NCBI GenBank assembly: GCA_934479825.1
Contig: CAKSOW010000007.1
Span: forward strand, 43,966 to 107,965
From: an uncultured Eubacteriales bacterium
GTDB lineage: Bacteria; Bacillota; Clostridia; Oscillospirales; CAG-382
Reading direction: 5' to 3'
Length of the DNA stretch: 64,000 bases
Part shown: positions 8,128 through 15,830 of the stretch, in pieces
How the letters are laid out: each line of letters begins with the position of its first letter
How positions within the stretch are numbered: position 1 is the first letter of the stretch
The notes under the pieces: generated by a model
What the model was told of the DNA's origin: nothing
The model's input: the letters and a program-made list of their open reading frames with translations, nothing else
Database searches by the model: none
Program-made: the position numbers and the translations under genes

Positions 8128-9153
8128 ATGCCGCGCACTTCCCGACAGAAATTAAAACTGCTTTATTTAAAGGAATACCTTCTAAAAAACACCGACGAAA
8201 CGCATGCCGTGACCGTGAAGGACATGGAAGAATACCTGGCAAGCTGCGGAATCAAGGCCGAACGCAAAAGTTTGTACGATGATATGGCAGTTCTTGCTGA
8301 AAGCGGTTTGGATATCGTTTCCGAAAAGCGCGACCGGAATATGTGGTATCATGTGGTGTCGCGCGAATTTGAGCTTTCCGAATTAAAACTCCTCGTAGAC
8401 GCAGTGCTGGGTTCACGCTTTATCACCGAGCGTAAGTCGGACGAGCTTATCCGCAAATTGGAAAGCTTATGCAGCCGTTTTGACGCTTATGCGCTTGACC
8501 GGCAAATGACGGTGGCCGGGCGTATCAAATCCATGAACGAGAGCATTTATTACAACGTTGATAAGATTCACACGGCAATTCGGGATAATACGCGTATCAC
8601 ATTCCGCTATTTTGACTATAACATCCGGAAAGAAAAGGTTTACAGGCATGGCGGCGCACTATACGAGGTCAGCCCGTTCGCCTTGTGCTGGGACGATGAA
8701 AACTACTATTTGGTGGCGTTTGACAGCGCACATCAGGCTATCCGGCATTACAGAGTCGATAAGATGAGCGGCCTTGAAGAAACGTCCTTGCACCGAGAGG
8801 GCAGGGCAGCCTTTCAAAAAGTGGATGTTTCGGCGTATTCGCGCAAAGTTTTTTCCATGTTCGGCGGCGAAAGCGTCAAAGTGCGCATGGAGTTTGCCGA
8901 GGCGCTTGCCGGGGTGGTGTTCGACCGATTCGGTAAAGATATTTTTCTTTCGCCGGCAGGCAAGGGGTATTTTACGTTTGAAACTGAAATTGTGGTCAGT
9001 CCGCAGTTTTACGGTTGGTTGTTTTCTTTTGGCACAGACGCCAAGATCCTCTGGCCGCAGAGTGTAAAGGACGGTTTTACGGAATATCTGAGACAGACGG
9101 TGTCCTTATACGATGGCGGCATTGCCGCCTACCTGTTCTCACGCGAAGCGTGA
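8128..9153 (+). CDS. HTH-WYL transcriptional regulator
   Basis: A 341-residue regulator. The N-terminal 60 residues form a DeoR/HTH_11-like winged helix (KLKLLYLKEYLLKNTDET, then KSLYDDMAVLAESGLDI). From about residue 140 a WYL domain follows, with ITFRYFDYN and SPFALCWDDENYYLVAFD as the core, and a C-terminal WCX-type extension (FETEIVVSPQFYGWLFSFG). WYL domains bind nucleic-acid or nucleotide ligands and often act as switches. The gene has its own promoter and AAGGAC upstream of ATG. It is the last plus-strand gene before a convergent junction filled with repeat element A. Confidence 0.88.
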   Translation: MPRTSRQKLKLLYLKEYLLKNTDETHAVTVKDMEEYLASCGIKAERKSLYDDMAVLAESGLDIVSEKRDRNMWYHVVSREFELSELKLLVDAVLGSRFITERKSDELIRKLESLCSRFDAYALDRQMTVAGRIKSMNESIYYNVDKIHTAIRDNTRITFRYFDYNIRKEKVYRHGGALYEVSPFALCWDDENYYLVAFDSAHQAIRHYRVDKMSGLEETSLHREGRAAFQKVDVSAYSRKVFSMFGGESVKVRMEFAEALAGVVFDRFGKDIFLSPAGKGYFTFETEIVVSPQFYGWLFSFGTDAKILWPQSVKDGFTEYLRQTVSLYDGGIAAYLFSREA

Positions 9154-9188
9154 GCTTGCCGCCCTGAAAGGGCGGCTGGGGAGCCTCT

Positions 9189-10125
9189 GTTACTTTTCGG
9201 AAAAGTAACAAAAGGGACGGTTTTACGTTACTTTTTGCGGCGTGCAAAAAGTAACCAAAAAGCACGCGGGACTTCGTCCTGCGACCTCGGTTCAAAACCC
9301 GTGCGGTGCGGTTTTAGGTAAAAATTGAAACGCTCAGCGCATTAAGATTTTTCACAAAAATTTATTAGTGCCGCGATACGCACGGCCATGTTTTGAACCG
9401 GTGGAAAAGGGCGATTGCAGTGGAAACGCAGAATCGGATTTTGCGGAAAATCGAGGTTGCGGTGCGGGCTTGACGCCGCAAGCGGTCGATGAAAAGAAAA
9501 ATTGTACGTTATGTTTGTTGCAGTGGGAAAGAGAAATTGGCGTGGGATGTTAGAAAACTTAGCGTAATACTATGGCTTGGCATGACACAAAAGGTGTGTG
9601 GGCTGGCTGAAATTTTAAGATTTATTCCTACTTATTTGTGCGCGGAAAAAATGGAATTTTGGTATTTTTGAAACTTTTCGTTTCCTCAAAACATAGCGTA
9701 CTGTCTGCAAAAAAGCAACTCTCACCAAACTTTCCTTTTTTTGAAAAACTGTTATCTGTTGTTTAAAAAACAGTATCCCACCAAAACCACCCATTCCATG
9801 AAACACATAACCTGCTGTCCACCCAAATCGAATTCTGCCTTTTTATAAAAAACCACATATCCTTGCGTAGTAAAACACCCCTTTCGCACCGGTTCAAAAT
9901 ACTCCGAGCTATATGGCACAAGGCTGCAAATTCTTACAAAAATTCTTGATAGTTACACGACTTGCGTTTTAGTAAGTAATTCCCACGCTCGGAATTTTGA
10001 ACCGTACTTGGGGTATCCAGAGGGGTGTACCCCTCTGGTGTACTTTTTGGTTACTTTTTCGTACAAGCGAAAAAGTAACATTAAAACGCCCCTTTTGCTT
10101 ACTTTTCGCAAAGGCGAAAAGTAAC
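9189..10125 (-). repeat. Composite non-coding repeat, copy A (inverted relative to copies B and C)
   Basis: Fills the convergent junction between the WYL gene and the gene ending at 10324. Order: palindrome 9189-9209, palindrome 9227-9255, hairpin H1 9289-9399 (arms start GGTTCAAAAC, end GTTTTGAACC), central part 9400-9890, hairpin H2 9891-10003 (arms GGTTCAAAAT and ATTTTGAACC with GCTCGG/CCGAGC inside), palindromes 10050-10079 and 10099-10125. Blocks align by eye with the reverse complement of 47481-48278 and 32615-33345. The short ORFs inside are not shared among copies. No transposase is present. The rest of 9154-10323 holds only partial palindrome copies and the terminator at 10256. Confidence 0.85.
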
Positions 10126-10255
10126 GTAAAAACGTCCTTGGGGACTTTTTTGGGGGGCTTGGGGCACGCCGCAAAAAAGTAACAGAAAAACGTCCTCTTT
10201 TGCTTACTTTTCGAGAACCGAAAAGCACCCTTTTTGAGGCTTTTCGGAAAAAGAA

Positions 10256-10296
10256 AAAAAGCACCGATACGGATTTCCGTATCGGTGCTTTTTGCG
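10256..10296 (-). terminator. Intrinsic terminator of the WbsX-like gene (possibly bidirectional)
   Basis: Arms GCACCGATACGG (10261-10272) and CCGTATCGGTGC (10277-10288), flanked by A and T runs on the two sides so that it could work in either direction. It lies about 35 bases after the stop of the minus-strand gene. Confidence 0.85.
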
Positions 10297-10323
10297 TAAG
10301 ATCAATGCTTATGAAAAAAGGGC

Positions 10324-13290
10324 TTACTTTTTGTCCGAAAGAATGCGGATATAGCGTCCCTCAATCGTATAGGAGAAACCGCAGATGTCACATAGAACAT
10401 CTAAACTCAACATCGGCAGCGAATCGCAGAAAGCAAGCGGCATAGGTAACTTGTGCTTTTTGCCGTTTACCAAAACATAATCCTTGCCCTCGGTAAAATA
10501 CATCTTTGTTGTACCGTGGAGCAGATACAGCGTGCGCTCATCGCGATACCATTCGTGATAGAAGCGAAGCCCCTCATAGGGACGGTTTTGCTCAAACGGA
10601 ATAAAGACGCCTTTTTCAGTGATCCACGGAAGAATCGACGGCAGATGAACCTTGCCGTCCACTGTGATGATCGGGGACTTGGTATCAGTGGTAAGTTCAA
10701 TGGACTCGATCTCAAAACTGCCGGCGATGTCGGTCGGGTCAAGCCGTAATCCGGTAATCGTGCCTTTCCAGGCGGCAAGGGAAGTCATATCGTAATAACA
10801 GTCGGTCATTTCGCCGCCTTTGATGAAAATATGGACTCCCTTGGATTCCGTCCAGACCTCGTCGGTGTCGGTGATAAAATAGACGCAGGAGTTTGCGCCG
10901 TCGCCGGAATTTGCTTTCAGACGGATGTGCACACCTTTGACGGTTGCCGCGTCAATCGAAAGGCCGGTATGAATGATCTGCGGATCGAATTTATCGGATG
11001 TACCGCAAAGCTTTCCGTCACGGTTTTCGATGACAAGACCGTTTTCCGGATGCCAATAGGACGCGTCGGTCGGAATGTCCGCTACGTGCTCGGTCGGCTT
11101 GTTCTTTTCAAGATACTGTTCACAGCGCAATAAACTGCGTCCCTTGGGATATAAGTATCCGAGACGGTCAAGCTGATGCTCGTCGGGACGTACATCGATA
11201 TGTTCTTCCGGCTCGTTGGTAAAGGCTTTGCGCATTTCGTCCAGATAGCCGAACCCATGTAGGTTCGACGGGCAGATATACGTTCCTTCACCGTATTCAT
11301 TCCAGGTGGAGAACATGACCAGTTTCTTTTTCCAATCTTCGCCCTCGCTTGCCGGGAGAACGTCCTCTTTGAACCAGCGTAAGCACTCGCCCATATCTTC
11401 GCAGGTCATCTGCGGCGTGCGCGGACGGTCCCAACCGATCGAATTGAACCCGGTGGAAACGGTGGGAACAACGTGAACCAGCTTCTTTTCGCGCTGTGCC
11501 GTGATCTGCGCCTTGGTGTAGTTCGGGTCAAAGCCCTGCGTTCCCCAGTTGTAAGCGTAAACGCCGTCAAAGCCGCAATTTTTGACCGCTTCGGTCGGTC
11601 CTCCGCAGGAGAGGAAGATAGCGCCGTCAAAACCGAGCTTTTTCACTTCTTCGCGGACATAGTCAAGCTGTTCTCTCACCGCATCTTCCGAACCGAAATC
11701 CTTGATAAGATTTCCTGAACCGAACACGGCAATCAGCACTTTGTTGTCGATGGTGAAGTAACGCGGATCGGAGAAGAAATAATCCATCCAATACGGAACA
11801 ATGTGTTTGCGGAATGCTTCGACCGACGGATGCGCGCAGTTCATAGCCTCCCAAAGCAGGGCGAATTTCATGTAATCGCCGTATTTGGCATTGAAGTGAC
11901 CGCCGTGAATGGCCGACGACAGACCAGTGGTGCAGATAGGTGCGTTCACCTGGCTGTTGTACCAGCAGTATAATTCAAAATCAAGTCCGTGTTCCGCCAT
12001 CCATTTGATTTCCCAGTCGGCAACCTCCGGAAGTCCCTCATCGTAGTAACCCATATAGGTCTTGTTCTCGTGATAGGGAGAAACGGTGTCCCAACCCCAG
12101 TGGTCGCCGTTGCGCCAGAGGGAGCAGATGTTCATACCGACATAGTAGTCCTTCTTTTTCGGTAAAATCGGCGCCGGAACATAATCTGCCGGTTCGGGCT
12201 GCATTTCAAATGCAAAAATGTCGGTGAATTTCAAGATTCCGCCGGACGGCGCGGTGAACGACAACCGAAGTCCGTCCGCTTTTTTAGCACCGTCGGCTAA
12301 CGGCAGTTCGCAGCACTTTTTGCCGCCTAACTTGATCAAGGCCTTGTTTGCGGCAAAACTCACTTCTACGCGGAGAGTCTGCCAGACGTTGACATGATGT
12401 TCGCGCAAAATCTGTTCTTCGTGCAGCAAAGCCTTGCCGTTGTCATGAAGCGTCAGAATCGGTTTTCTTCCGCTCGTTAAACTAACGGCGATGTCCTCGC
12501 CGACTGTTTTGGGAAGATATTTGATTTCTAAGCAAATCCCTGTTTTTACCGCGTCAAACTTCCGGTCAAGCGTTGCAGTCTTGCTGTCAGCAGTAAGGAG
12601 CGCATAGGTGGTGAGGCTCTGTCCCTCGGTGTAGGGACGGCGGTCGGCAAGCGCTTTTCCTTTGGCAGTCAGACGCCATGCGTCGCTCATCTTTCCGGGT
12701 ATGGAAACATAGGCGCGGTCACAGATCAGATAATTGATCCAAAGACGGGTCGTCAAGGGAATATAGCATGTCTGAACGCCTGCCGGCACGCCGATGATAA
12801 GGCGCGAAAGGCCTTTTCCGGCAAGCTTGAAAGAGCCGTAATTCATGTCGTCAAAGAAAACGGTCGCCGTTTTGCGGTCAAGATCAAATTCAATGCCGAG
12901 ATAGTAGGTTTTGTTTTCGACGGCAACCGGAATTTTTGTGCCGTTTACGCAGAAGAGACCGTCTTGGGCGGCAATTTCCAGCGCGACGGTTTCTTTTTTG
13001 TCTCCTGCGTCCAAAAAGCGCAGATAGAAGTTTTCGCCGTAGCGCAGACGGAAACTGTGGAAAAATCCGGCTTTTCCGGTTTTGACCGGAACGAAGCGGC
13101 GGGAAAGATACGGGTCAAAATCGCCCGTTTCATCCGAGCAGAGATAAATGCCCCGGATCTCTTCGCCGCGGGCGGTTCTCATGCCGCGGTTGTCAAAATT
13201 CCAGCCGCTCTGCGCATAGCCGCGCGAGCTCATGGTCTTATCGTCTATCAGGTAGACGGCGTCTTTTACGACGCGAGTGTCTTTTATCAT
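10324..13290 (-). CDS. Large cytosolic WbsX/GH99-like glycoside hydrolase candidate
   Basis: 988 residues and no signal peptide. Two concanavalin-like beta domains lie at about residues 20-380 (for example YLGIEFDLDRKTATVFFDD). A TIM-barrel region resembling the WbsX family (GH99/GH71-like) spans about 383-705, with DYYVGMNICSLWRNGD, GYYDEGLPEVADWEIKWMAE and MFSTWNEYGEGTYICP. The C-terminus (about 883-986) resembles a copper-amine-oxidase-N-type domain. The barrel is clearly paralogous to that of the S-layer protein at 59148-63896. The start ATG 13290 has AAGGAG 8 bases upstream; the frame is open further. A divergent promoter pair separates it from the ECF sigma gene. Action on an imported glycan is inferred. 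WbsX members have also been called glycosyltransferases. Confidence 0.75.
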   Translation of the reverse strand: MIKDTRVVKDAVYLIDDKTMSSRGYAQSGWNFDNRGMRTARGEEIRGIYLCSDETGDFDPYLSRRFVPVKTGKAGFFHSFRLRYGENFYLRFLDAGDKKETVALEIAAQDGLFCVNGTKIPVAVENKTYYLGIEFDLDRKTATVFFDDMNYGSFKLAGKGLSRLIIGVPAGVQTCYIPLTTRLWINYLICDRAYVSIPGKMSDAWRLTAKGKALADRRPYTEGQSLTTYALLTADSKTATLDRKFDAVKTGICLEIKYLPKTVGEDIAVSLTSGRKPILTLHDNGKALLHEEQILREHHVNVWQTLRVEVSFAANKALIKLGGKKCCELPLADGAKKADGLRLSFTAPSGGILKFTDIFAFEMQPEPADYVPAPILPKKKDYYVGMNICSLWRNGDHWGWDTVSPYHENKTYMGYYDEGLPEVADWEIKWMAEHGLDFELYCWYNSQVNAPICTTGLSSAIHGGHFNAKYGDYMKFALLWEAMNCAHPSVEAFRKHIVPYWMDYFFSDPRYFTIDNKVLIAVFGSGNLIKDFGSEDAVREQLDYVREEVKKLGFDGAIFLSCGGPTEAVKNCGFDGVYAYNWGTQGFDPNYTKAQITAQREKKLVHVVPTVSTGFNSIGWDRPRTPQMTCEDMGECLRWFKEDVLPASEGEDWKKKLVMFSTWNEYGEGTYICPSNLHGFGYLDEMRKAFTNEPEEHIDVRPDEHQLDRLGYLYPKGRSLLRCEQYLEKNKPTEHVADIPTDASYWHPENGLVIENRDGKLCGTSDKFDPQIIHTGLSIDAATVKGVHIRLKANSGDGANSCVYFITDTDEVWTESKGVHIFIKGGEMTDCYYDMTSLAAWKGTITGLRLDPTDIAGSFEIESIELTTDTKSPIITVDGKVHLPSILPWITEKGVFIPFEQNRPYEGLRFYHEWYRDERTLYLLHGTTKMYFTEGKDYVLVNGKKHKLPMPLAFCDSLPMLSLDVLCDICGFSYTIEGRYIRILSDKK

Positions 13291-13363
13291 AAAAAACACA
13301 CTCCTTTCGGAATTCGGGACTGTTTTTATGTCGTTTTTTTCCGGCATTTTCCCGAAACATTTC

Positions 13364-13380
13364 TGACGTTTTTTACGTCA
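13364..13380 (-). promoter_or_regulatory. Operator-like palindrome just downstream of the -10
   Basis: TGACGT (13364-13369), five T, ACGTCA (13375-13380): a perfect 6-base inverted repeat. On the minus strand it begins 5 bases after the -10, covering the expected transcription start of the gene at 10324-13290. No regulator is known. Confidence 0.35.
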
Positions 13381-13385
13381 ATTGC

Positions 13386-13414
13386 ATTATAGAGGAAGCG
13401 GCTGTGCAAAGCAA
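13386..13414 (-). promoter_or_regulatory. Sigma-A-type promoter for the WbsX-like gene
   Basis: Minus strand: TTGCTT (13414-13409), a 17-base spacer, TATAAT (13391-13386). It sits in the 321-base divergent interval 13291-13611, which holds no gene; the opposite promoter is at 13484-13512. Confidence 0.65.
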
Positions 13415-13483
13415 CCCCAACTGCGAAAAATTGTACAAATTGCATAAACGATTTGTGCAAAGTGACGGTAAAAGATCAGCCGC

Positions 13484-13512
13484 TTGATAAAGACACAAAT
13501 TTGCCGTATAAT
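13484..13512 (+). promoter_or_regulatory. Sigma-A-type promoter for the ECF sigma operon
   Basis: TTGATA (13484-13489), a 17-base spacer, TATAAT (13507-13512), about 100 bases before the sigma factor start codon. Confidence 0.7.
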
Positions 13513-13611
13513 AAAGCGTAAAGAAAAAAACACGCAAATCGCAGAAAAATTTAGAAAATTTTTGTGACCGATAAGGATTTCCGTGCGTGTTATGGGTGAG
13601 GAGGTCAAGAA

Positions 13612-14079
13612 ATGCAGGACATTCGGATCAAAACGGCAGAGTTATATGCACGGTATGCGGATATACTTTACCGAACGGCATATGCCAAGCTGTTATCTGC
13701 GCACGACGCGGAGGACGCCGTTTCCGAAACCTTTGCAAAATATCTGGGTAAAACGCCCGAATTTCGCGATTCGTCGCACGAAAGAGCTTGGTTCTTGCGC
13801 GTATGTATCAATACCTGCACCGACATCATGCGCCGGCGCTCGGTGCGCTCCTATACGCCGCTCGACGAGCTGGCGGAGGTTCTCCCGGCCGCTGAAAAGG
13901 ACGCGCATGTTCTCGAAAGCGTGTATGCGTTGCCGGAGAAATACCGATTGTGCGTTTTATTGTATTATTTTGAAAATCTTAACGTGGAAGAGACGGCAGA
14001 GTCTTTGAAAATATCCGTCTCCGCTGTGAAAATGCGGCTCTCCCGCGCAAGAGACATGTTAAAGACCGAACTTGTGTAA
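13612..14079 (+). CDS. ECF-type RNA polymerase sigma factor
   Basis: 155 residues with the two-domain sigma-70 ECF layout. Region 2 includes LYRTAYAKLLSAHDAEDAVS and AWFLRVCINTCTDIMRRRS. Region 4 includes LPEKYRLCVLLYYFENLNVE and ISVSAVKMRLSRARDMLK, the helix-turn-helix that reads the -35. It should direct RNA polymerase to envelope or stress genes. AGGAGG precedes ATG 13612. Twelve bases separate it from the GTG-started membrane protein, the usual place of an anti-sigma factor. Confidence 0.92.
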   Translation: MQDIRIKTAELYARYADILYRTAYAKLLSAHDAEDAVSETFAKYLGKTPEFRDSSHERAWFLRVCINTCTDIMRRRSVRSYTPLDELAEVLPAAEKDAHVLESVYALPEKYRLCVLLYYFENLNVEETAESLKISVSAVKMRLSRARDMLKTELV

Positions 14080-14091
14080 AGGAGGGAAAAC

Positions 14092-14709
14092 GTGTTTGAC
14101 AAATCAACCAAAGAACTGTATGAGAGCGTAAAAGCGCCCGAAAGTCTGAAAAGCCGTGTTGAAAACATGGCGGCGCAGGCCTATGAAAAAGAAAACGCGC
14201 CAAAAGCCGTTTCCCGGCCTTTTTTGGGCCGCAAGCACTTTGCAAACGCCGCTTATACACTTGCCGCGTGTGCGGCGGCTGTCGCTATCTTTTTTGCTTC
14301 ACACATGCGCACGCCCGATGCTCCGGTTTTGCTTGTAAATGGTGAAAACCCGGCCGCACAGACAGTGACGCTTGAATTGACGCACCGCCCGGCTCGTTTT
14401 GCGCTGGATGTGCAGACGCTTGACGTGCCGACCGAGACCGTGTCAATGGTCTTGTCCCTCGAAACGAATGTAAAAACCGAGATTTCCGTATCGCGCGGAG
14501 CTGTGTCCGATATGCTGTCCGGGAAACCGGCGACGGCGCTGACCTTTTCCGAAGACGCTAAGATCTATTGGGATATCGAGGACATAACCGCAGATGAAAC
14601 CGCTTATTTAACCGTAAAAAATGCCGAAACAGGAACTGTATTTTCGGAATATGCCGTCGAAAAGGATGAGCAGACCGGAAACTGGCTTGTCCGGCAGATA
14701 CAAAAATAA
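14092..14709 (+). CDS. Single-pass membrane protein, likely anti-sigma factor
   Basis: 205 residues starting at GTG 14092 with AAGGAGG upstream. The N-terminal 50 residues are cytoplasmic and helical (STKELYESVKAPESLKSRVE). One membrane segment follows at about 51-68 (FANAAYTLAACAAAVAIFFA). The rest is a predicted extracytoplasmic beta-rich domain. Position directly after an ECF sigma gene and this topology suggest an anti-sigma factor. The zinc-binding H-x3-C-x2-C motif of ZAS anti-sigma factors is absent and I recognise no Pfam family, so the role is inferred. Confidence 0.65.
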   Translation: MFDKSTKELYESVKAPESLKSRVENMAAQAYEKENAPKAVSRPFLGRKHFANAAYTLAACAAAVAIFFASHMRTPDAPVLLVNGENPAAQTVTLELTHRPARFALDVQTLDVPTETVSMVLSLETNVKTEISVSRGAVSDMLSGKPATALTFSEDAKIYWDIEDITADETAYLTVKNAETGTVFSEYAVEKDEQTGNWLVRQIQK

Positions 14710-14753
14710 CCTTAAAACCTCAAACATAATAGTCAAGAAAGGAATTACTTATC

Positions 14754-15584
14754 ATGAAAAAGAAAATTGTGCTTTTGCTTGCTGCCCTTTTGGTTGCCAC
14801 TGCCGCTTTTGGCTGTGCCAAGAAAGATAACGGAGACGGCGATCCCAAAAACGACATTGTTACGCCGTCCGAGGACGACAAGAACAACGAGACCGGAGAC
14901 GATCAAAAAGACGAGACAGAGGACGGCAATTCTGCCGCAGAGGATAACAAAGACAACAACGATGAAAACAAAGACGAGAACAAAGGGGAAAACAACGGCG
15001 AAATTGTAAAACCGGATGACAGCAAAAAAGACGACGCAAAGCCGAGTGATAAACCCTCAAAGCCGGATAACACCGAACAGCCCGAGGTTCCCGAAGTCCC
15101 GGCACCCGATTCAGGTCTTACGGATAACGGCAACACCGGAACATCGGTCGATCTGTCCGGAAAAACCGCTTCGGACATCATTTCGATGATCTATGAGAAA
15201 AAGCCGGTCGATTTGGCGCTTGACACCACTTCTGTTGACCTTGCCGACAAAGATGCCGTCAAATCCTATGCCGGCCTTACGAGCGCAGACGGCATTAAGG
15301 AAATTGCCGTTTCCGAGCCGATGATGAGTTCGCAGGCGTATTCGTTAGTGGTAGTGCGCGTATCGGACAGCGCCAACGCCGCGTCGGTGGCAAAATCCAT
15401 GAAAGACGGCATTAACCCGAGAAAATGGGTCTGCGTGGAGGCGGACGATATCAAAGCCGCCACCTATGGCGATTTGGTCGTATTCTTCATGGTGGATTCG
15501 GACTTTTCCGATACGGTAACAGCTTCCGACATCATGAATGCGTTCAAATCGATCTGCGGCGGTACGCTTGATTCCGAAATATAA
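14754..15584 (+). CDS. Lipoprotein with acidic linker and DUF4358-like domain
   Basis: 276 residues. The N-terminus begins MKKKIVLLLAALLVATAAFG with lipobox cysteine 21, so it should be lipid-anchored outside the membrane. Residues about 22-125 form a low-complexity linker rich in D, E, N and K, with Pro near the end. The C-terminal 140 residues (from SGKTASDIISMIYEKKP through DSDFSDTVTASDIMNAFKS) resemble DUF4358, whose function is unknown. It follows the anti-sigma-like gene by 44 bases and may belong to the ECF regulon. R2 repeat copy 1 begins immediately after its stop. Confidence 0.75.
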   Translation: MKKKIVLLLAALLVATAAFGCAKKDNGDGDPKNDIVTPSEDDKNNETGDDQKDETEDGNSAAEDNKDNNDENKDENKGENNGEIVKPDDSKKDDAKPSDKPSKPDNTEQPEVPEVPAPDSGLTDNGNTGTSVDLSGKTASDIISMIYEKKPVDLALDTTSVDLADKDAVKSYAGLTSADGIKEIAVSEPMMSSQAYSLVVVRVSDSANAASVAKSMKDGINPRKWVCVEADDIKAATYGDLVVFFMVDSDFSDTVTASDIMNAFKSICGGTLDSEI

Positions 15585-15585
15585 C

Positions 15586-15754
15586 GTGTCGCAAAACTTG
15601 GTTTTACGCCACGAGCCAGATTCGTGCGCTCGCGCCTCATGCCAAAAAAGCTGACGCTTTTCGACACGCGCGAATCTATCGGAGAAAAAATCGTGGCGCG
15701 TGTCCCCGATTTTTTCAGAATTCAATTTGAATCGGGCTTCGCCCAAAAAAGCCG
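15586..15754 (+). repeat. R2 repeat, copy 1
   Basis: About 165 bases beginning right after the lipoprotein stop. It matches the reverse complement of 34996-35158 with few differences over the segment around ATTCAATTTGAATCGGGCTT. It is oriented the same way as the preceding gene and is followed by a terminator. Over the shared core the two copies encode KKLTLFDTRESIGEKIVA in one frame. Confidence 0.85.
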
Positions 15755-15775
15755 AAAGACTTTTTTAACAGACTT

Positions 15776-15817
15776 AGACTGTCAGTCGCTCCCTAAGGCG
15801 GTCTGACAGTCTTTTTG
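15776..15817 (+). terminator. Intrinsic terminator after R2 copy 1
   Basis: Arms AGACTGTCAG (15776-15785) and CTGACAGTCT (15803-15812) enclose a 17-base loop and are followed by a T run. It separates the lipoprotein and R2 from the MBOAT gene. Confidence 0.8.
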
Positions 15818-15830
15818 TAGGAGATGAAAC

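Noticed and set aside
9953..10264. Short ORFs within the composite repeats (also 32411-32740, 47873-48209)
   Set aside because: Their frames are not kept between copies and they are low-complexity products of the palindromes; the nucleotide structure, not a protein, is conserved.
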